NCBI RefSeq assembly: GCF_026340465.1
Contig: NZ_JAPEPC010000001.1
Location: 7,269,501-7,333,500, forward strand
DNA: 64,000 bases
Direction: 5' to 3'
DNA from: Streptomyces sp. NBC_01306
GTDB lineage: Bacteria; Actinomycetota; Actinomycetes; Streptomycetales; Streptomycetaceae
The notes beneath the pieces are model-generated. The model was given only the letters and a program-made list of their open reading frames with translations. It was not told where the DNA came from and did not search any database. A program made the translations under genes and the position numbers. Every line of letters begins with the position of its first letter. Positions within the stretch are counted from its first letter, which is position 1. This document shows positions 36,145-44,778 of this stretch, one piece after another.

Positions 36145-36810
36145 TCAGTACGCCGAGTTGACGTTGTCGATGGAGCCGTAGCGGTGGGCCGCGTAGTTGG
36201 CGGCGGCCGTCAGGTTCGCGACCGGGTCGGTCAGCTTGTCCGCGGTTCCGGGGACGTGGAACGTGTCGAAGGTGGGCTGGATCACCTGGAGCAGGCCCTT
36301 CGAGGGGACGCCGTTCTGGGCGTTGATGTCCCAGTTGTTCACGGCGTTCGGGTTGCCGCTGGACTCACGCATGATGTTGCGGTGCAGGCCCTCGTAGGTG
36401 CCGGGAATGTGGTGGGCCTTCATGATGGCCAGCGATTCCTTGATCCAGCCGTCGAGGTTGTTCTTGTAGATCGTGGGCGCCGCGGCCTTGTGCTTCGCGG
36501 CGCTTTTCTTGGCGGCGGCCTTGGCCTTCGCGGCCTTCGCAGCCTTCGCGGCCTTGGCCTTGGCCGCCTTCGCCGCCTTGTCGTCCTTCTCGCTCTTCTT
36601 GGCGGGCTTGGCAGCGGCCTTCTTCGGAGCGTCCTTCGCGGGAAGGCCGTTGGCGGAGACAGGCTTCACCGATGCGGTGGCCTGCGCGGGTATCTGGGCG
36701 CTGCTCGTCTCGGCGGTGGCGGCGAGGGCCGTGCTGGCTCCCACGGTCACGAGGACGGCGGCGGCGATCTTGTGCGTACGGGTGGTGCGGGGCAGAGAGA
36801 TGCGGGGCAT
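36145..36810 (-). CDS. Secreted lytic transglycosylase with Lys/Ala-rich linker
   Basis: 221 residues from ATG 36810, preceded by GGAAGAGG. A signal peptide (residues about 1-40, Arg/Lys-rich start, hydrophobic core IAAAVLVTVGASTALAA) is followed by a long, very basic stretch of AAK-type repeats (about residues 65-110), then a compact SLT domain. The catalytic Glu is in IMRESSGNPNAVNNWD; the SKGLLQV motif and a terminal Tyr-rich AANYAAHRYGS complete the fold. It should cleave peptidoglycan glycan strands to 1,6-anhydromuramoyl ends. The basic repeat resembles histone H1-like tails and probably binds anionic wall polymers. The domain ends almost at the stop, so it lies at the C-terminus. Confidence 0.88.
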   Translation of the reverse strand: MPRISLPRTTRTHKIAAAVLVTVGASTALAATAETSSAQIPAQATASVKPVSANGLPAKDAPKKAAAKPAKKSEKDDKAAKAAKAKAAKAAKAAKAKAAAKKSAAKHKAAAPTIYKNNLDGWIKESLAIMKAHHIPGTYEGLHRNIMRESSGNPNAVNNWDINAQNGVPSKGLLQVIQPTFDTFHVPGTADKLTDPVANLTAAANYAAHRYGSIDNVNSAY

Positions 36811-37578
36811 GCTGGCCTCTTCCAGATGGGGGACGTGACGTGCGGCCTTCGGCGGCGCAGTGGATGTGAACCGAGGGTCTTGGCCGCGTTCGCCGACTGG
36901 CGTTGGTCGCTGGCTCGTTCTCGGTGCTTGCCGGGATCCATGGTTAGCGCCCGTCTTCGGCGGTGGCAATGACCCTCTGTACTACCTCTCATCGTGAGAT
37001 GGGGTGAAATGCCCGAAATCATGGCCGTTCTGCCGTGCGAGGCTGGGGGCGGGGGCCGACTATCGAGGGTCGTAAGTGACATAGGTCCTGTGGCTGGTGT
37101 CACCCCGCCAAACGCCCGGAAATGCCCTAAAAGTTGTGTGGGTCACAGGGGTTGGGGTGGTTTCCGGTGATTCAGTGCCGCTTCAGCGGGTAAATGTCCA
37201 CGCCACTTCCGGTGGGCGCGGACTTCCGGGCCGTCGCCGGTGCGGACGCGGGATCACCGTGTGCGAGGGGGGAGGGGCACCACTGGAGGGGGCCTGGAGC
37301 GGCAGGGGGAGGGCACCAATACCCGGCAGGGAAGGCCACCAATAAGGGAGCCGGAGCCCGAGGCGGCGCAAGGGCCAATAAGGGGGGCCTGGGGCTGGAG
37401 GGGGAGCGGGCGCCAATAAGGGGGCCCGGAGCCGAAGGGGATCCGGCGCCGGCAGAAGGGCCGGAGCCGGAAGTGACGGCGGCAGCGGAGATACCCTCGA
37501 AGCAAGGGGATCCCCGCCCGTCATCCGGCGATACGGCGGCTGTGGCGCGCGGGGCACTCAGCGAGGAGGTTCCCCACG
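36811..37578. other. Divergent intergenic region with an AATAAGGG repeat array
   Basis: Lies between the divergent transglycosylase and cyclic-nucleotide-binding genes. The 36811-37080 part is the presumed leader of the transglycosylase gene; I looked for a ydaO/c-di-AMP riboswitch, known upstream of such genes in Streptomyces, and could not recognise one. The 37280-37450 part is a purine-rich repeat array listed separately. Reading frames crossing it are low-complexity. Confidence 0.5.
37280..37450 (+). repeat. Degenerate direct repeats, about 36-38 bp
   Basis: Units begin at about 37280, 37316, 37339, 37375 and 37413. The best three contain CCAATAAGGG followed by a GGCC(T/C)GG(A/G)GC block and a purine-rich spacer. 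Spacing is 36, 23, 36 and 38 bp. The array ends about 130 bp before the ATG of the next gene. Confidence 0.55.
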
Positions 37579-38034
37579 ATGACTTCCACCACACGGCTGA
37601 TGAACGTTCTTCCCGCATTCCACCGTGAACGCCTTATGGATCTGGCCCGCGACGTCTTCTTCCCCCAGGACGCGCGGATCTTCGAGGAGGAATCACCCGC
37701 GGACAAGTTCTGGATCATCCATACCGGCACCGTGTCACTCGACCTGCACGTACCGCAGCGGGGCAGGGTGATGGTCGACACCCTGGAGGTCGGGGACCTG
37801 CTCGGCTGGTCCTGGCTCTTCCCTCCGCACCGGTGGCACTTCGGCGCCGAGGCGTTCAGTCCGGTCCGGGCGCACGAGTTCGACGCGGTCACCGCCAGGA
37901 AAGTGTGCGAGACCGATCCCGAGCTGGGCCTGGCGCTGGCCCGGTCCGTCGCCGAGGTCCTCGCCACCCGCCTGGAGGTCGCCCGGACGAAGCTGCTCGA
38001 CCAGTACATGCTCCACGGGGCCACCGGCGTATAA
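37579..38034 (+). CDS. Single-domain cyclic-nucleotide-binding (CAP-fold) protein
   Basis: 151 residues, essentially one cNMP-binding beta-roll followed by a helix: FFPQDARIFEEESPADKFWIIHTGTVSLDLHVP, VDTLEVGDLLGWSWLFPP, and a C-terminal helix (LARSVAEVLATRLEVARTKL). There is no DNA-binding domain, so it is not a CRP-type regulator by itself. The phosphate-binding cassette position reads LLGWSWLF rather than the GE(L/I)ALL pattern with Arg of classical cAMP sites, so the ligand may differ or be absent. ATG 37579 is preceded by GAGGAGG. It is monocistronic and divergent from the transglycosylase gene. Confidence 0.78.
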   Translation: MTSTTRLMNVLPAFHRERLMDLARDVFFPQDARIFEEESPADKFWIIHTGTVSLDLHVPQRGRVMVDTLEVGDLLGWSWLFPPHRWHFGAEAFSPVRAHEFDAVTARKVCETDPELGLALARSVAEVLATRLEVARTKLLDQYMLHGATGV

Positions 38035-38088
38035 GGACCCGGCCGGGCCATACAAGGGGAGTAGCGCGGGGGAGCGGTCAGGGGCCGG

Positions 38089-39822
38089 TCAGGGCTGCGG
38101 CGGCGCAGGCGCCGCGCTGTCGGTCACCGGCTGTGCCGATGCCGTCACCGCCGAGCGGCGGAGCCGCCTGAGCCGGTGCATCACGTCGTTCGCGCCCCGG
38201 CCGAAATAGTCGTGCAGCAGGCAGTACTCGCTATAGAGACGGTCGTACGCCGCCGACCTGGCCGGATCCGGCTCGTACACGGTGGGCCGGATCCCGCCCA
38301 TCGCCGAAGCGGCCGCATGAATGTCCCGGTACGCGCCCGCGGCGACCGCCGCGTGCATCGCCGAGCCGAGCGCCGGACCCCGGGACGAGCGGATCAGGCT
38401 CAGTGGCCGCCGGGTGACATCGGCGTACAGCTGGGTCAGGAAGGTGTTCTCCAGCAGACCGCCGGCGAGGGTGATGCCGGTGACCGGCACCCCGGCCTCC
38501 TCGAAGGCCTCGATGATCCTTCGGGTGCCGAAGGCCGTCGCCTCCAGCAGCGCGCGGTAGACGTCCTCCGGCCTGGTGGCCAGCGTCAGCCCCACGACGG
38601 TGCCGCTGAGCTCATGATCGACGAGCACCGACCGGTTGCCGCTGTGCCAGTCCAGGGCCACCAGACCGTGCTCCCCGACGGCCTGCGCGGCGCCCAGCAG
38701 GGTCAGATGTTCGTGGAGCGTGCGGCCCAGCCGCCGTGCCTCCTGCGCGCAGGACTCCGGGACCGCGGTCCGTACGAACCAGCCGAAGATGTCGCCGACG
38801 CCGCTCTGCCCGGCCTCGTAACCCCACAGACCGGGCACGATGCCGCCGTCGACCACCCCTGACATGCCCGGTACCGGGCTCGGGTCCGGCGAGCTCACCA
38901 TGTGGCAGGCGGATGTCCCCATGATCAGGACCATCCGGCCGGCCCCGGCCGCTCCCGTCGCGGGCACGGTCGCATGCGCGTCGATGTTCCCGACACACAC
39001 CGCGATGCCCTCGGGCAGCCCGGTCCAGCCGGCCGCCTGCGCGGTCAGACCGCCCGCCCTGGTCCCGAGCGCGCCGGTCGGGTGCTCGACCTTGCCGCTC
39101 ACGAAGTCCCGGAATCCGGGGTCGAGCGCGGCGAGGAACTCGTCGGACGGGTGGGCGCCGTCCTGCAGCAGGCCCTTGTAACCGGCGGCGCAGGCGCTGC
39201 GGACATAGGAGCCGCACAGCTGCCAGACGATCCAGTCCGTCGCCTCGACCCAGTGGTCCGTCAGGGCGTACAGCTCCGGGTCCTCCTCCAGGAGCTGGAG
39301 CCCCTTGGCGAACTGCCCCTCCGACGAGACCCGGCCCCCGTAGCGGTTCAGCCACGGTTCGGCCCGCTCGGCCGCCAGGGCGTTGATCCGGTCGGCCTGG
39401 GGCTGCGCCGAGTGGTGCTTCCAGAGCTTGACGTACGCGTGCGGCCGCTCCCTGTACTGCGGCAGCTCGCAGAGCGGTGTGCCGTCGGCCGTCACCGGGA
39501 TCATGGTGCACGACGTGAAGTCCGTCCCCACCCCGATCACCCGCTCCGCCGGGACTCCGCTCGCCTCCAGCGCCCGCGGTACGGCGTGGCGCAGTACCCC
39601 GAGGTAGTCGGAGGGAACCTGGAGCGCCCACTCGGGCGGCAGTCGAGGGCCGCCGTGCGGGAGTGTCTCGTCGAGCACACCGTGCGGGTAGAGGTGCTCG
39701 GCAGCGCCCAGCTCGGCGCCGTCCCGTACCCGGACGACCACCGCACGGCCGGACAGGGTGCCGAAGTCCACTCCGACGACATACGAATCCTGGTCCCGGC
39801 CGCTCCCCGGCGCTGCGCTCAC
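38089..39822 (-). CDS. araB: Ribulokinase
   Basis: 577 residues, FGGY-family sugar kinase that phosphorylates L-ribulose (and related ribuloses/ribitols) with ATP. N-terminal phosphate-binding loop VGVDFGTLSGRAVVV is diagnostic for AraB (GTLSGR); GTDFTSCTMIPV, the central YRERPHAYVKLWKHH block, LIMGTSACHMV, and the GGLLENTFLTQLYADV adenosine-binding motif all fit ribulokinase. The C-terminal tail is extended and Ala/Pro-rich. The GTG start follows CAGGAGAAG. Neither araA (isomerase) nor araD (epimerase) is adjacent; neighbours encode exported glycan-acting proteins, so it may belong to a scattered arabinose regulon. Confidence 0.9.
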   Translation of the reverse strand: MSAAPGSGRDQDSYVVGVDFGTLSGRAVVVRVRDGAELGAAEHLYPHGVLDETLPHGGPRLPPEWALQVPSDYLGVLRHAVPRALEASGVPAERVIGVGTDFTSCTMIPVTADGTPLCELPQYRERPHAYVKLWKHHSAQPQADRINALAAERAEPWLNRYGGRVSSEGQFAKGLQLLEEDPELYALTDHWVEATDWIVWQLCGSYVRSACAAGYKGLLQDGAHPSDEFLAALDPGFRDFVSGKVEHPTGALGTRAGGLTAQAAGWTGLPEGIAVCVGNIDAHATVPATGAAGAGRMVLIMGTSACHMVSSPDPSPVPGMSGVVDGGIVPGLWGYEAGQSGVGDIFGWFVRTAVPESCAQEARRLGRTLHEHLTLLGAAQAVGEHGLVALDWHSGNRSVLVDHELSGTVVGLTLATRPEDVYRALLEATAFGTRRIIEAFEEAGVPVTGITLAGGLLENTFLTQLYADVTRRPLSLIRSSRGPALGSAMHAAVAAGAYRDIHAAASAMGGIRPTVYEPDPARSAAYDRLYSEYCLLHDYFGRGANDVMHRLRRLRRSAVTASAQPVTDSAAPAPPQP

Positions 39823-39986
39823 GACTCACTTCTCCTGCCCGTAAGGAGGGGCCGGCCTGCGCTGCCGGTTCCGTCGGCGGCGACTGCGCGGGAGCGCCGC
39901 TCGCCGCCGGTCATCGTACGCGTCCGGGGTCCGGGCGAGGGTCTGCCGGGCCGGGACGTGGAACCGCAGCAGGGTGGTGCCGGAAT

Positions 39987-41498
39987 TCAGCGCCCCTGGT
40001 CCGCACCGAGGTTGGGACGGGCGGGGATCCGGTGCCCGAAGTAGTCGAGGACCGTACCGTCGTCCACCGGGGTGCCCGCACCGCGCGCGGGGGAGCCGGG
40101 GCGCAGCCGGACATCGTCCGGCGCCGTGGGGTGTGCGGAGCGCAGCAGCGGGTCCGCCTCGACGGCGGCGGGGTCGCGGGGCTGCGCGGTGTTCCAGTAC
40201 AGGTTGCCGGAGTACGTGCTGAGGGTGTCCGTGACCGGCGAGCCGCCCGCGGCGCCGACGAAGACATTGTCCGAGAACGTCACCCCGGTCTGGCCGTTGT
40301 CGGAGACCATCGCGGTGCCCGGCCGGTCGGTGACCACGGTGTTGCGGTAGACGCGGGTGTCCGTGGTGCTGCCGCAGACCACCGAGATCACCCCGTAGGG
40401 GGCCGAGGTGTTCCGGTCGTTGATGCTGATGTTGTCGTGCACCCGGTTGCCGTCCGTGGTCGTGGTGGCACCGTTGCAGACCAGCAGGAAGCCGCCCTCG
40501 TTGTCATGGCTGTAGTTGTAGCGGTAGACGTTGCGGGTGTTGGCGCCGTCGATGTCGTACGCCATGGAGTCCCGGGTCCCGTGGCCCCCGCTCACCTCGT
40601 TGTACTGGTAGAGCACGTCATCCGAATTCCAGGCCCACACACCGGCGTTGTAGGCGGCGGAGCGCATGTTGAAGCCGTCGACGCGGTTGTGCTCGACCAG
40701 GGCCCCGCGCGCGTTCTGCACGACGATCCCGTCGCCGCCCGCGTCCGATACCTTGTTCCGGTCGATCACCAGACCGGTGATGGCCTGCCAGCTGCTGCCG
40801 GTCCCGTCCGGGTTCTCGGCCCGGTGACTCCACGTCGACGACGTCCCGATGCCGGTGCGGTCCGTGTGCCGGACGGTCGAGTCCGTGATCCGTACGCCGT
40901 CGAAGCGGGTCGGCACATCGGAGCCCTGCACCACGAAGAGGATGCCGCCGCTGGGGTCCGGGTCCTTGCTGTCCGAGCCGTTGACGTCATGGACGTCCAC
41001 ACCGTCGACGACGTAGTGGTGGCCGACGCCGAAGTCCCGCAGCAGCACGAGCAGTCCGGCCCGGCGGTCCGTGGTCGTGGCCGGGCCCGTGTCGGAGAGG
41101 TCGAGATCGCGCACCTCCCAGCCCTCGGAGTCGCGCAGCAGGACCGCGGCGCGTGCGCCGGCGCCCTCGATGTGCGGTTTGGCGCCGGTGCCGTACGCGC
41201 CGATCCGGATGGGCTCGACGGCCGTGCCCGAGCCGGTGGGGGCGAGTGTCCCCGTGCAGCTGCGCCCGCGCCGCAGCAGCAGCCGGTCGCCGGGGGCGTA
41301 GGCCCGCGAGGCCTTGGCGAGGCTGTGCCAGGCGCGGGCCGCACTGGTGCCAGGGGCGCTGTCGCTGCCGTCGCGGCAGTCCACGTAATAGGTGGTGCCC
41401 GTGTGGTGCTGGGCGGCGGCAGCGGTGGGCGCCAGTCCGGCGACGGCGGCCGCCAGCGTGGTCAGTACGGCCTTCGTTCGCAGCAGTTCTCTGAGCAT
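39987..41498 (-). CDS. Secreted right-handed beta-helix protein
   Basis: 503 residues with a signal peptide (to about residue 29, ending AAAAQ). The mature start TYYVDCRDGSDSAPGTSAARAWHSLAKA is the usual opening of extracellular parallel beta-helix proteins (pectate-lyase or alginate-epimerase-like folds). It is followed by coil repeats rich in Asn/Asp with small hydrophobics (ITGLVIDRNKVSDAGGDGIVV, NVYRYNYSHDNEGGFLLV, VYRNTVVTDRPG). Proteins of this type act on or bind polysaccharides; no catalytic set can be assigned by eye. It is upstream of the ribulokinase gene on the same strand and downstream of the GH89 gene, with 164 bp to the kinase. Confidence 0.78.
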   Translation of the reverse strand: MLRELLRTKAVLTTLAAAVAGLAPTAAAAQHHTGTTYYVDCRDGSDSAPGTSAARAWHSLAKASRAYAPGDRLLLRRGRSCTGTLAPTGSGTAVEPIRIGAYGTGAKPHIEGAGARAAVLLRDSEGWEVRDLDLSDTGPATTTDRRAGLLVLLRDFGVGHHYVVDGVDVHDVNGSDSKDPDPSGGILFVVQGSDVPTRFDGVRITDSTVRHTDRTGIGTSSTWSHRAENPDGTGSSWQAITGLVIDRNKVSDAGGDGIVVQNARGALVEHNRVDGFNMRSAAYNAGVWAWNSDDVLYQYNEVSGGHGTRDSMAYDIDGANTRNVYRYNYSHDNEGGFLLVCNGATTTTDGNRVHDNISINDRNTSAPYGVISVVCGSTTDTRVYRNTVVTDRPGTAMVSDNGQTGVTFSDNVFVGAAGGSPVTDTLSTYSGNLYWNTAQPRDPAAVEADPLLRSAHPTAPDDVRLRPGSPARGAGTPVDDGTVLDYFGHRIPARPNLGADQGR

Positions 41499-41595
41499 GG
41501 CCGGACGGTAGCCGGGGCCCCGCCACCCCGGCCATGGACATATGTGCAGGGCACTTGGATCCCTGTGTGCGCGGTGGCGGCCGCCGCGTGGCGCG

Positions 41596-43773
41596 TCAGC
41601 TCCGGCCGGTGCCGGCGACCCTGCGGGCGATGCTCACGATGTCGCCGGACGGCTCCGCGCGGTACGGGGGATGGTCGCGGATCCAGCCGTCCTCGATCGC
41701 GTACCAGTCGATGTCCCGGGGCGCGCGGTGCTCGGCCAGCGCCGACTCCAGCTCCTTGAAGTACGTCTTCCAGCGCAGTGTGTAGAGCCCGCCGACCAGC
41801 CCGGCCCACTCGCGGTTCGCGTAGTCGCGCAGCCCGCCGTCGTCCGCCGCGCTTCGGTTGCCCCAGACGGTCAGGAGCGACACCGCGTCGTGGGCGAGCC
41901 GGTCCTTCTCGGCGCTGTCCGCGCCCCAGGACCTGGCGTCGGAGATCCAGCGCCCCAGCAGGAACCGGCGGTCGGTGGCGACGGTCTCCTCCAGCAGTCC
42001 CATCCACGCGAACCACTCCGCGGTGAGCCGCCGGAACGCCGTCAGGTCGGCGCCGTCGTACGCCGCCTTGATCTGCGGGAGCAGGGCGCGGCTGTGGTGG
42101 GAGAGTGTCTGGCGGGTGACATCGAGCAGGTCGTACCGGTAGGCGCTGCTGCGCCGCAACGCGGCCGGTACCGCCAGGAGTTCGGGCAGGGCGCGGGCGA
42201 ACTCGGCGGTGTCGTAGCGCAGTCCGTCGGGCGACCAGGCCGCGCCGCTCCGCGCGGTCAGCGAGGGGCGGGCGCCGAAGAGGCCGTCCGGCGCCTCGCT
42301 CCAGCTGTCCTGGCGGGTGGTCCCGTACGCGGTGCGGCGCAGGATGTCCCAGGCCGCGGCCGCGTGCCGGTCGGGCGCCCCGTACCGCTCGGCCGACCAC
42401 TGGTCGAACCAGGCGGTGAGAGAGACGGGCCCCTCGCTCCAGGGCAGATCGCTGAAGAGCGCGAAGGCGGCGGGATTGTTGTCCGAGCCTTCGGGCATCA
42501 GCGCGATGCCGCTGAGGGCGCTGCCCTGCCGGGTGCGCCACTGCTCGTACAGGGCCGTCCAGTCGGGGGTGTTGGCCCCCATGGTGGTGTGTCCGCCGAA
42601 GTTCCAGATCGAACCGAAGGCATACGGGGTTCCGGCCCAGTCCTTCTCGCGGTCGGTGACGGTCGGGAAGCGGTCCGAGAGACCGTCCACGATGAACATC
42701 TTCGACCGGTCGACCGCGTCGATGATCTCGCGGCGGGGGTTGGTCTGCCAGCCGAGTACGTTCCAGACGGCCCCGGGATGCGCGGTGCGCAGGGCCTTCT
42801 CGACGGCCTTCGCGGCCTCGCCCACGGGTACGTCCCCGGGGTTCCCGCCCTCGTGCAGCAGGTCGACCTTGTACATGTCCGAGTCGCCGAGGAGCGCGCT
42901 CTGGATCCGGTAGAAGGTCTCGGCGACCTGCCCGAAGACAGCGGTGCGCGGGTCCAGCCAGTCGGGGCGGGAGAACCCTGACCAGTCGCCCTGCGGTACG
43001 ACACGGGCGCCCGGACTGCGGTCGGCGAAGCCGGGCGGGACCGTACCGAAGTAGCCGGGGAACACCGGCGTCATGCCCAGCTCGCGCACCCGCCCGACGA
43101 TGCGCTGCGCGAGGCGCAGCCGCCGGTCCAGGAGCTGCTGGGACACCGGTCCGCCGAAGCCCGACATGTTCTGCAGGAGCCACCACGGCTGGTGGGCCGG
43201 GCCCGGTATCCAGGCGCGCAGCTCGGCGTCGCCGTACCCGAACTCCTGGAAGGTGCGGTGGTAGACGGTGTCCGCGCCCGCGTAGACCAGCACCTCGTTG
43301 TAGCCGTGCAGGGCCAGCACATCGAGTTCGTGCTCCCAGTAGTCCCAGCCGCTGTACGGGCCCGTGTAGCCGTCGTTGGTGTCGTTGAAGACAAACCGGT
43401 GAGCGACGTTCGCGGACTTGACCAGCGGCTTCCGCAGGCCGGGCAGCCGGCGGGGGAGACCGGTCTGCTCACCGTTCCACGAGAAGTGGGCGTACGCCGT
43501 CGATCTCAGATAGTGGTGCACCCCGGTGAGCTGCACGGCGGGGGTGGTGCCCTCGACCACGATCCGCCCGGTGGTCCCGGACACCCGGAAGGCGTCCGCG
43601 CCGTCCCTGGCCGGCACGGTGCGGAAGGTGACCTGGTCGCAGTGGCGGGGGAGGAGCCGCGCCAGCGCCCGGGAGGCCGCGGGCCGCTGCGCCGCCGCCG
43701 GGCTGCCGGGCGCGGCGCCGAGTGCGGCGGTGGCGCCGAGAGCGGTGATGATCGTGCGTCGGCCGATGTCCAT
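41596..43773 (-). CDS. Alpha-N-acetylglucosaminidase, GH89
   Basis: 725 residues from ATG 43773, preceded by AGGGAG. Exported glycosidase related to human NAGLU, removing terminal alpha-GlcNAc. A twin-arginine-like signal (GRRTIITALGATAALG) starts the protein. The three family regions are present: an N-terminal alpha/beta domain (residues about 40-120, VHHYLRSTAYAHFSW), the TIM barrel with SGWDYWEHELDVLALHGYNEVLVY and YKVDLLHEGGNPGD carrying a catalytic Glu, and WNFGGHTTMGAN, then an all-helical C-terminal domain ending near PPYRAEPSGDI. Length matches the family. Its substrate in Streptomyces is unknown; mucin- or heparan-like glycans are the precedents in other bacteria. Confidence 0.88.
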   Translation of the reverse strand: MDIGRRTIITALGATAALGAAPGSPAAAQRPAASRALARLLPRHCDQVTFRTVPARDGADAFRVSGTTGRIVVEGTTPAVQLTGVHHYLRSTAYAHFSWNGEQTGLPRRLPGLRKPLVKSANVAHRFVFNDTNDGYTGPYSGWDYWEHELDVLALHGYNEVLVYAGADTVYHRTFQEFGYGDAELRAWIPGPAHQPWWLLQNMSGFGGPVSQQLLDRRLRLAQRIVGRVRELGMTPVFPGYFGTVPPGFADRSPGARVVPQGDWSGFSRPDWLDPRTAVFGQVAETFYRIQSALLGDSDMYKVDLLHEGGNPGDVPVGEAAKAVEKALRTAHPGAVWNVLGWQTNPRREIIDAVDRSKMFIVDGLSDRFPTVTDREKDWAGTPYAFGSIWNFGGHTTMGANTPDWTALYEQWRTRQGSALSGIALMPEGSDNNPAAFALFSDLPWSEGPVSLTAWFDQWSAERYGAPDRHAAAAWDILRRTAYGTTRQDSWSEAPDGLFGARPSLTARSGAAWSPDGLRYDTAEFARALPELLAVPAALRRSSAYRYDLLDVTRQTLSHHSRALLPQIKAAYDGADLTAFRRLTAEWFAWMGLLEETVATDRRFLLGRWISDARSWGADSAEKDRLAHDAVSLLTVWGNRSAADDGGLRDYANREWAGLVGGLYTLRWKTYFKELESALAEHRAPRDIDWYAIEDGWIRDHPPYRAEPSGDIVSIARRVAGTGRS

Positions 43774-43985
43774 GGGGCGACTCCCTAGCGGCAGTGGGGC
43801 GGACCGGATCACTGGGCGGGGATCTTAGGCGCAGATGCTGACGGCCGGTCAAGGTGCGCGTACGGGGGGAGTTGAGCAGGTTGTGCGTGCGGACCCGCCG
43901 GAGTTGGGCATGTATACGTACGGACTTGCCCGGGACGGCGGCCGGCCGGGCCCCGGCGAGGGATGCCTCGGGCGCTCGCCCCCGG

Positions 43986-44657
43986 TCAGTCCGCGGTGGC
44001 CGCTCCGCCCGGTCCGTCCCACAGCCGCAGGCCCGCGGTCAGCCCGTGGACACAGCGTGCCGCGAGTTCGGCGGGGCCGCCGGGGCCGTGGTCCGCCGCG
44101 TCCGTCGTGGCCCAGACCTCGACGGCGACACGCATCGCGGTGTTGGCGGCGGCGGAGGCCAGCCTGATCTCCAGCGGGTCCGCTTCACCGCCCGCCAACG
44201 CGGCGAGTACCGGGGTGAGTTCCTCCTCGGCGTCGTGGGTCACCCGCAGCCAGACGGAGAGCAGGGCCGGATGGGAGTCCATCGCGCGGATCAGCCCCCG
44301 CGTCCAGTGCAGCGCCTGGGTCTCGGCCTCGTCGGTCGGGGTGAGCGACCGCAGTGCGGCCCGTTCGAGCGCCCGGGGTACGGGCAGATCGTCCGGGCTG
44401 TCGCGCAGATCGGCGATCCACTGCTTCACCCCGCTGGACAGCAGCGGAGCGACCGAGTCCTCCTTCGTCCGGAAGTACCGGTAGAAGGTGCGCAGCGCGA
44501 TCCCCGACGCGTGGGCGATGTCCTCGGCCGTGGTGCTGTCGGCGCCCCGTTCGGCGAAGAGGGCGGCGGCGGTGCGGGCGATCTCCAGCTGAGTCGCCGC
44601 CTTGCGGCGCTCGGTCAGTGAAGGCCGGGTGGTGGCTGTCCGGGACGTGTCAGGCAT
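43986..44657 (-). CDS. TetR family transcriptional regulator
   Basis: 223 residues from ATG 44657. N-terminal helix-turn-helix is clear: RRKAATQLEIARTAAALFAERGADSTTAEDIAHASGIALRTFYRYFRTKEDSV, the classic TetR pattern ending in FYRYFxxKE. The C-terminal ligand domain is variable and gives no substrate clue. It is divergent from the SDR gene, with a perfect inverted repeat at 44706-44720 in the 121-bp gap, so it probably represses itself and the SDR. Start choice: there is no strong ribosome-binding site, but upstream extension would run into the operator and shared promoter. Confidence 0.9.
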   Translation of the reverse strand: MPDTSRTATTRPSLTERRKAATQLEIARTAAALFAERGADSTTAEDIAHASGIALRTFYRYFRTKEDSVAPLLSSGVKQWIADLRDSPDDLPVPRALERAALRSLTPTDEAETQALHWTRGLIRAMDSHPALLSVWLRVTHDAEEELTPVLAALAGGEADPLEIRLASAAANTAMRVAVEVWATTDAADHGPGGPAELAARCVHGLTAGLRLWDGPGGAATAD

Positions 44658-44705
44658 GTCCAAAGGGTATGTCCCGATGCCCCCGGTCCGCCCCGTCTGC
44701 CTATG

Positions 44706-44720
44706 TGGCACATCGTGCCA
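44706..44720. promoter_or_regulatory. Predicted TetR operator
   Basis: Perfect inverted repeat TGGCAC-ATC-GTGCCA centred in the divergent TetR/SDR promoter region. Confidence 0.7.
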
Positions 44721-44778
44721 TTGAGGCGTACCGTGCAAGGGAAGGGCTCGAAGGCGAGTCCGGAACGGAGACAGGACA

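Noticed and set aside
36811..37080. ydaO (c-di-AMP) riboswitch upstream of the transglycosylase gene
   Set aside because: Such riboswitches control wall hydrolases in Streptomyces, but I could not find the conserved purine-rich core on the minus strand here.
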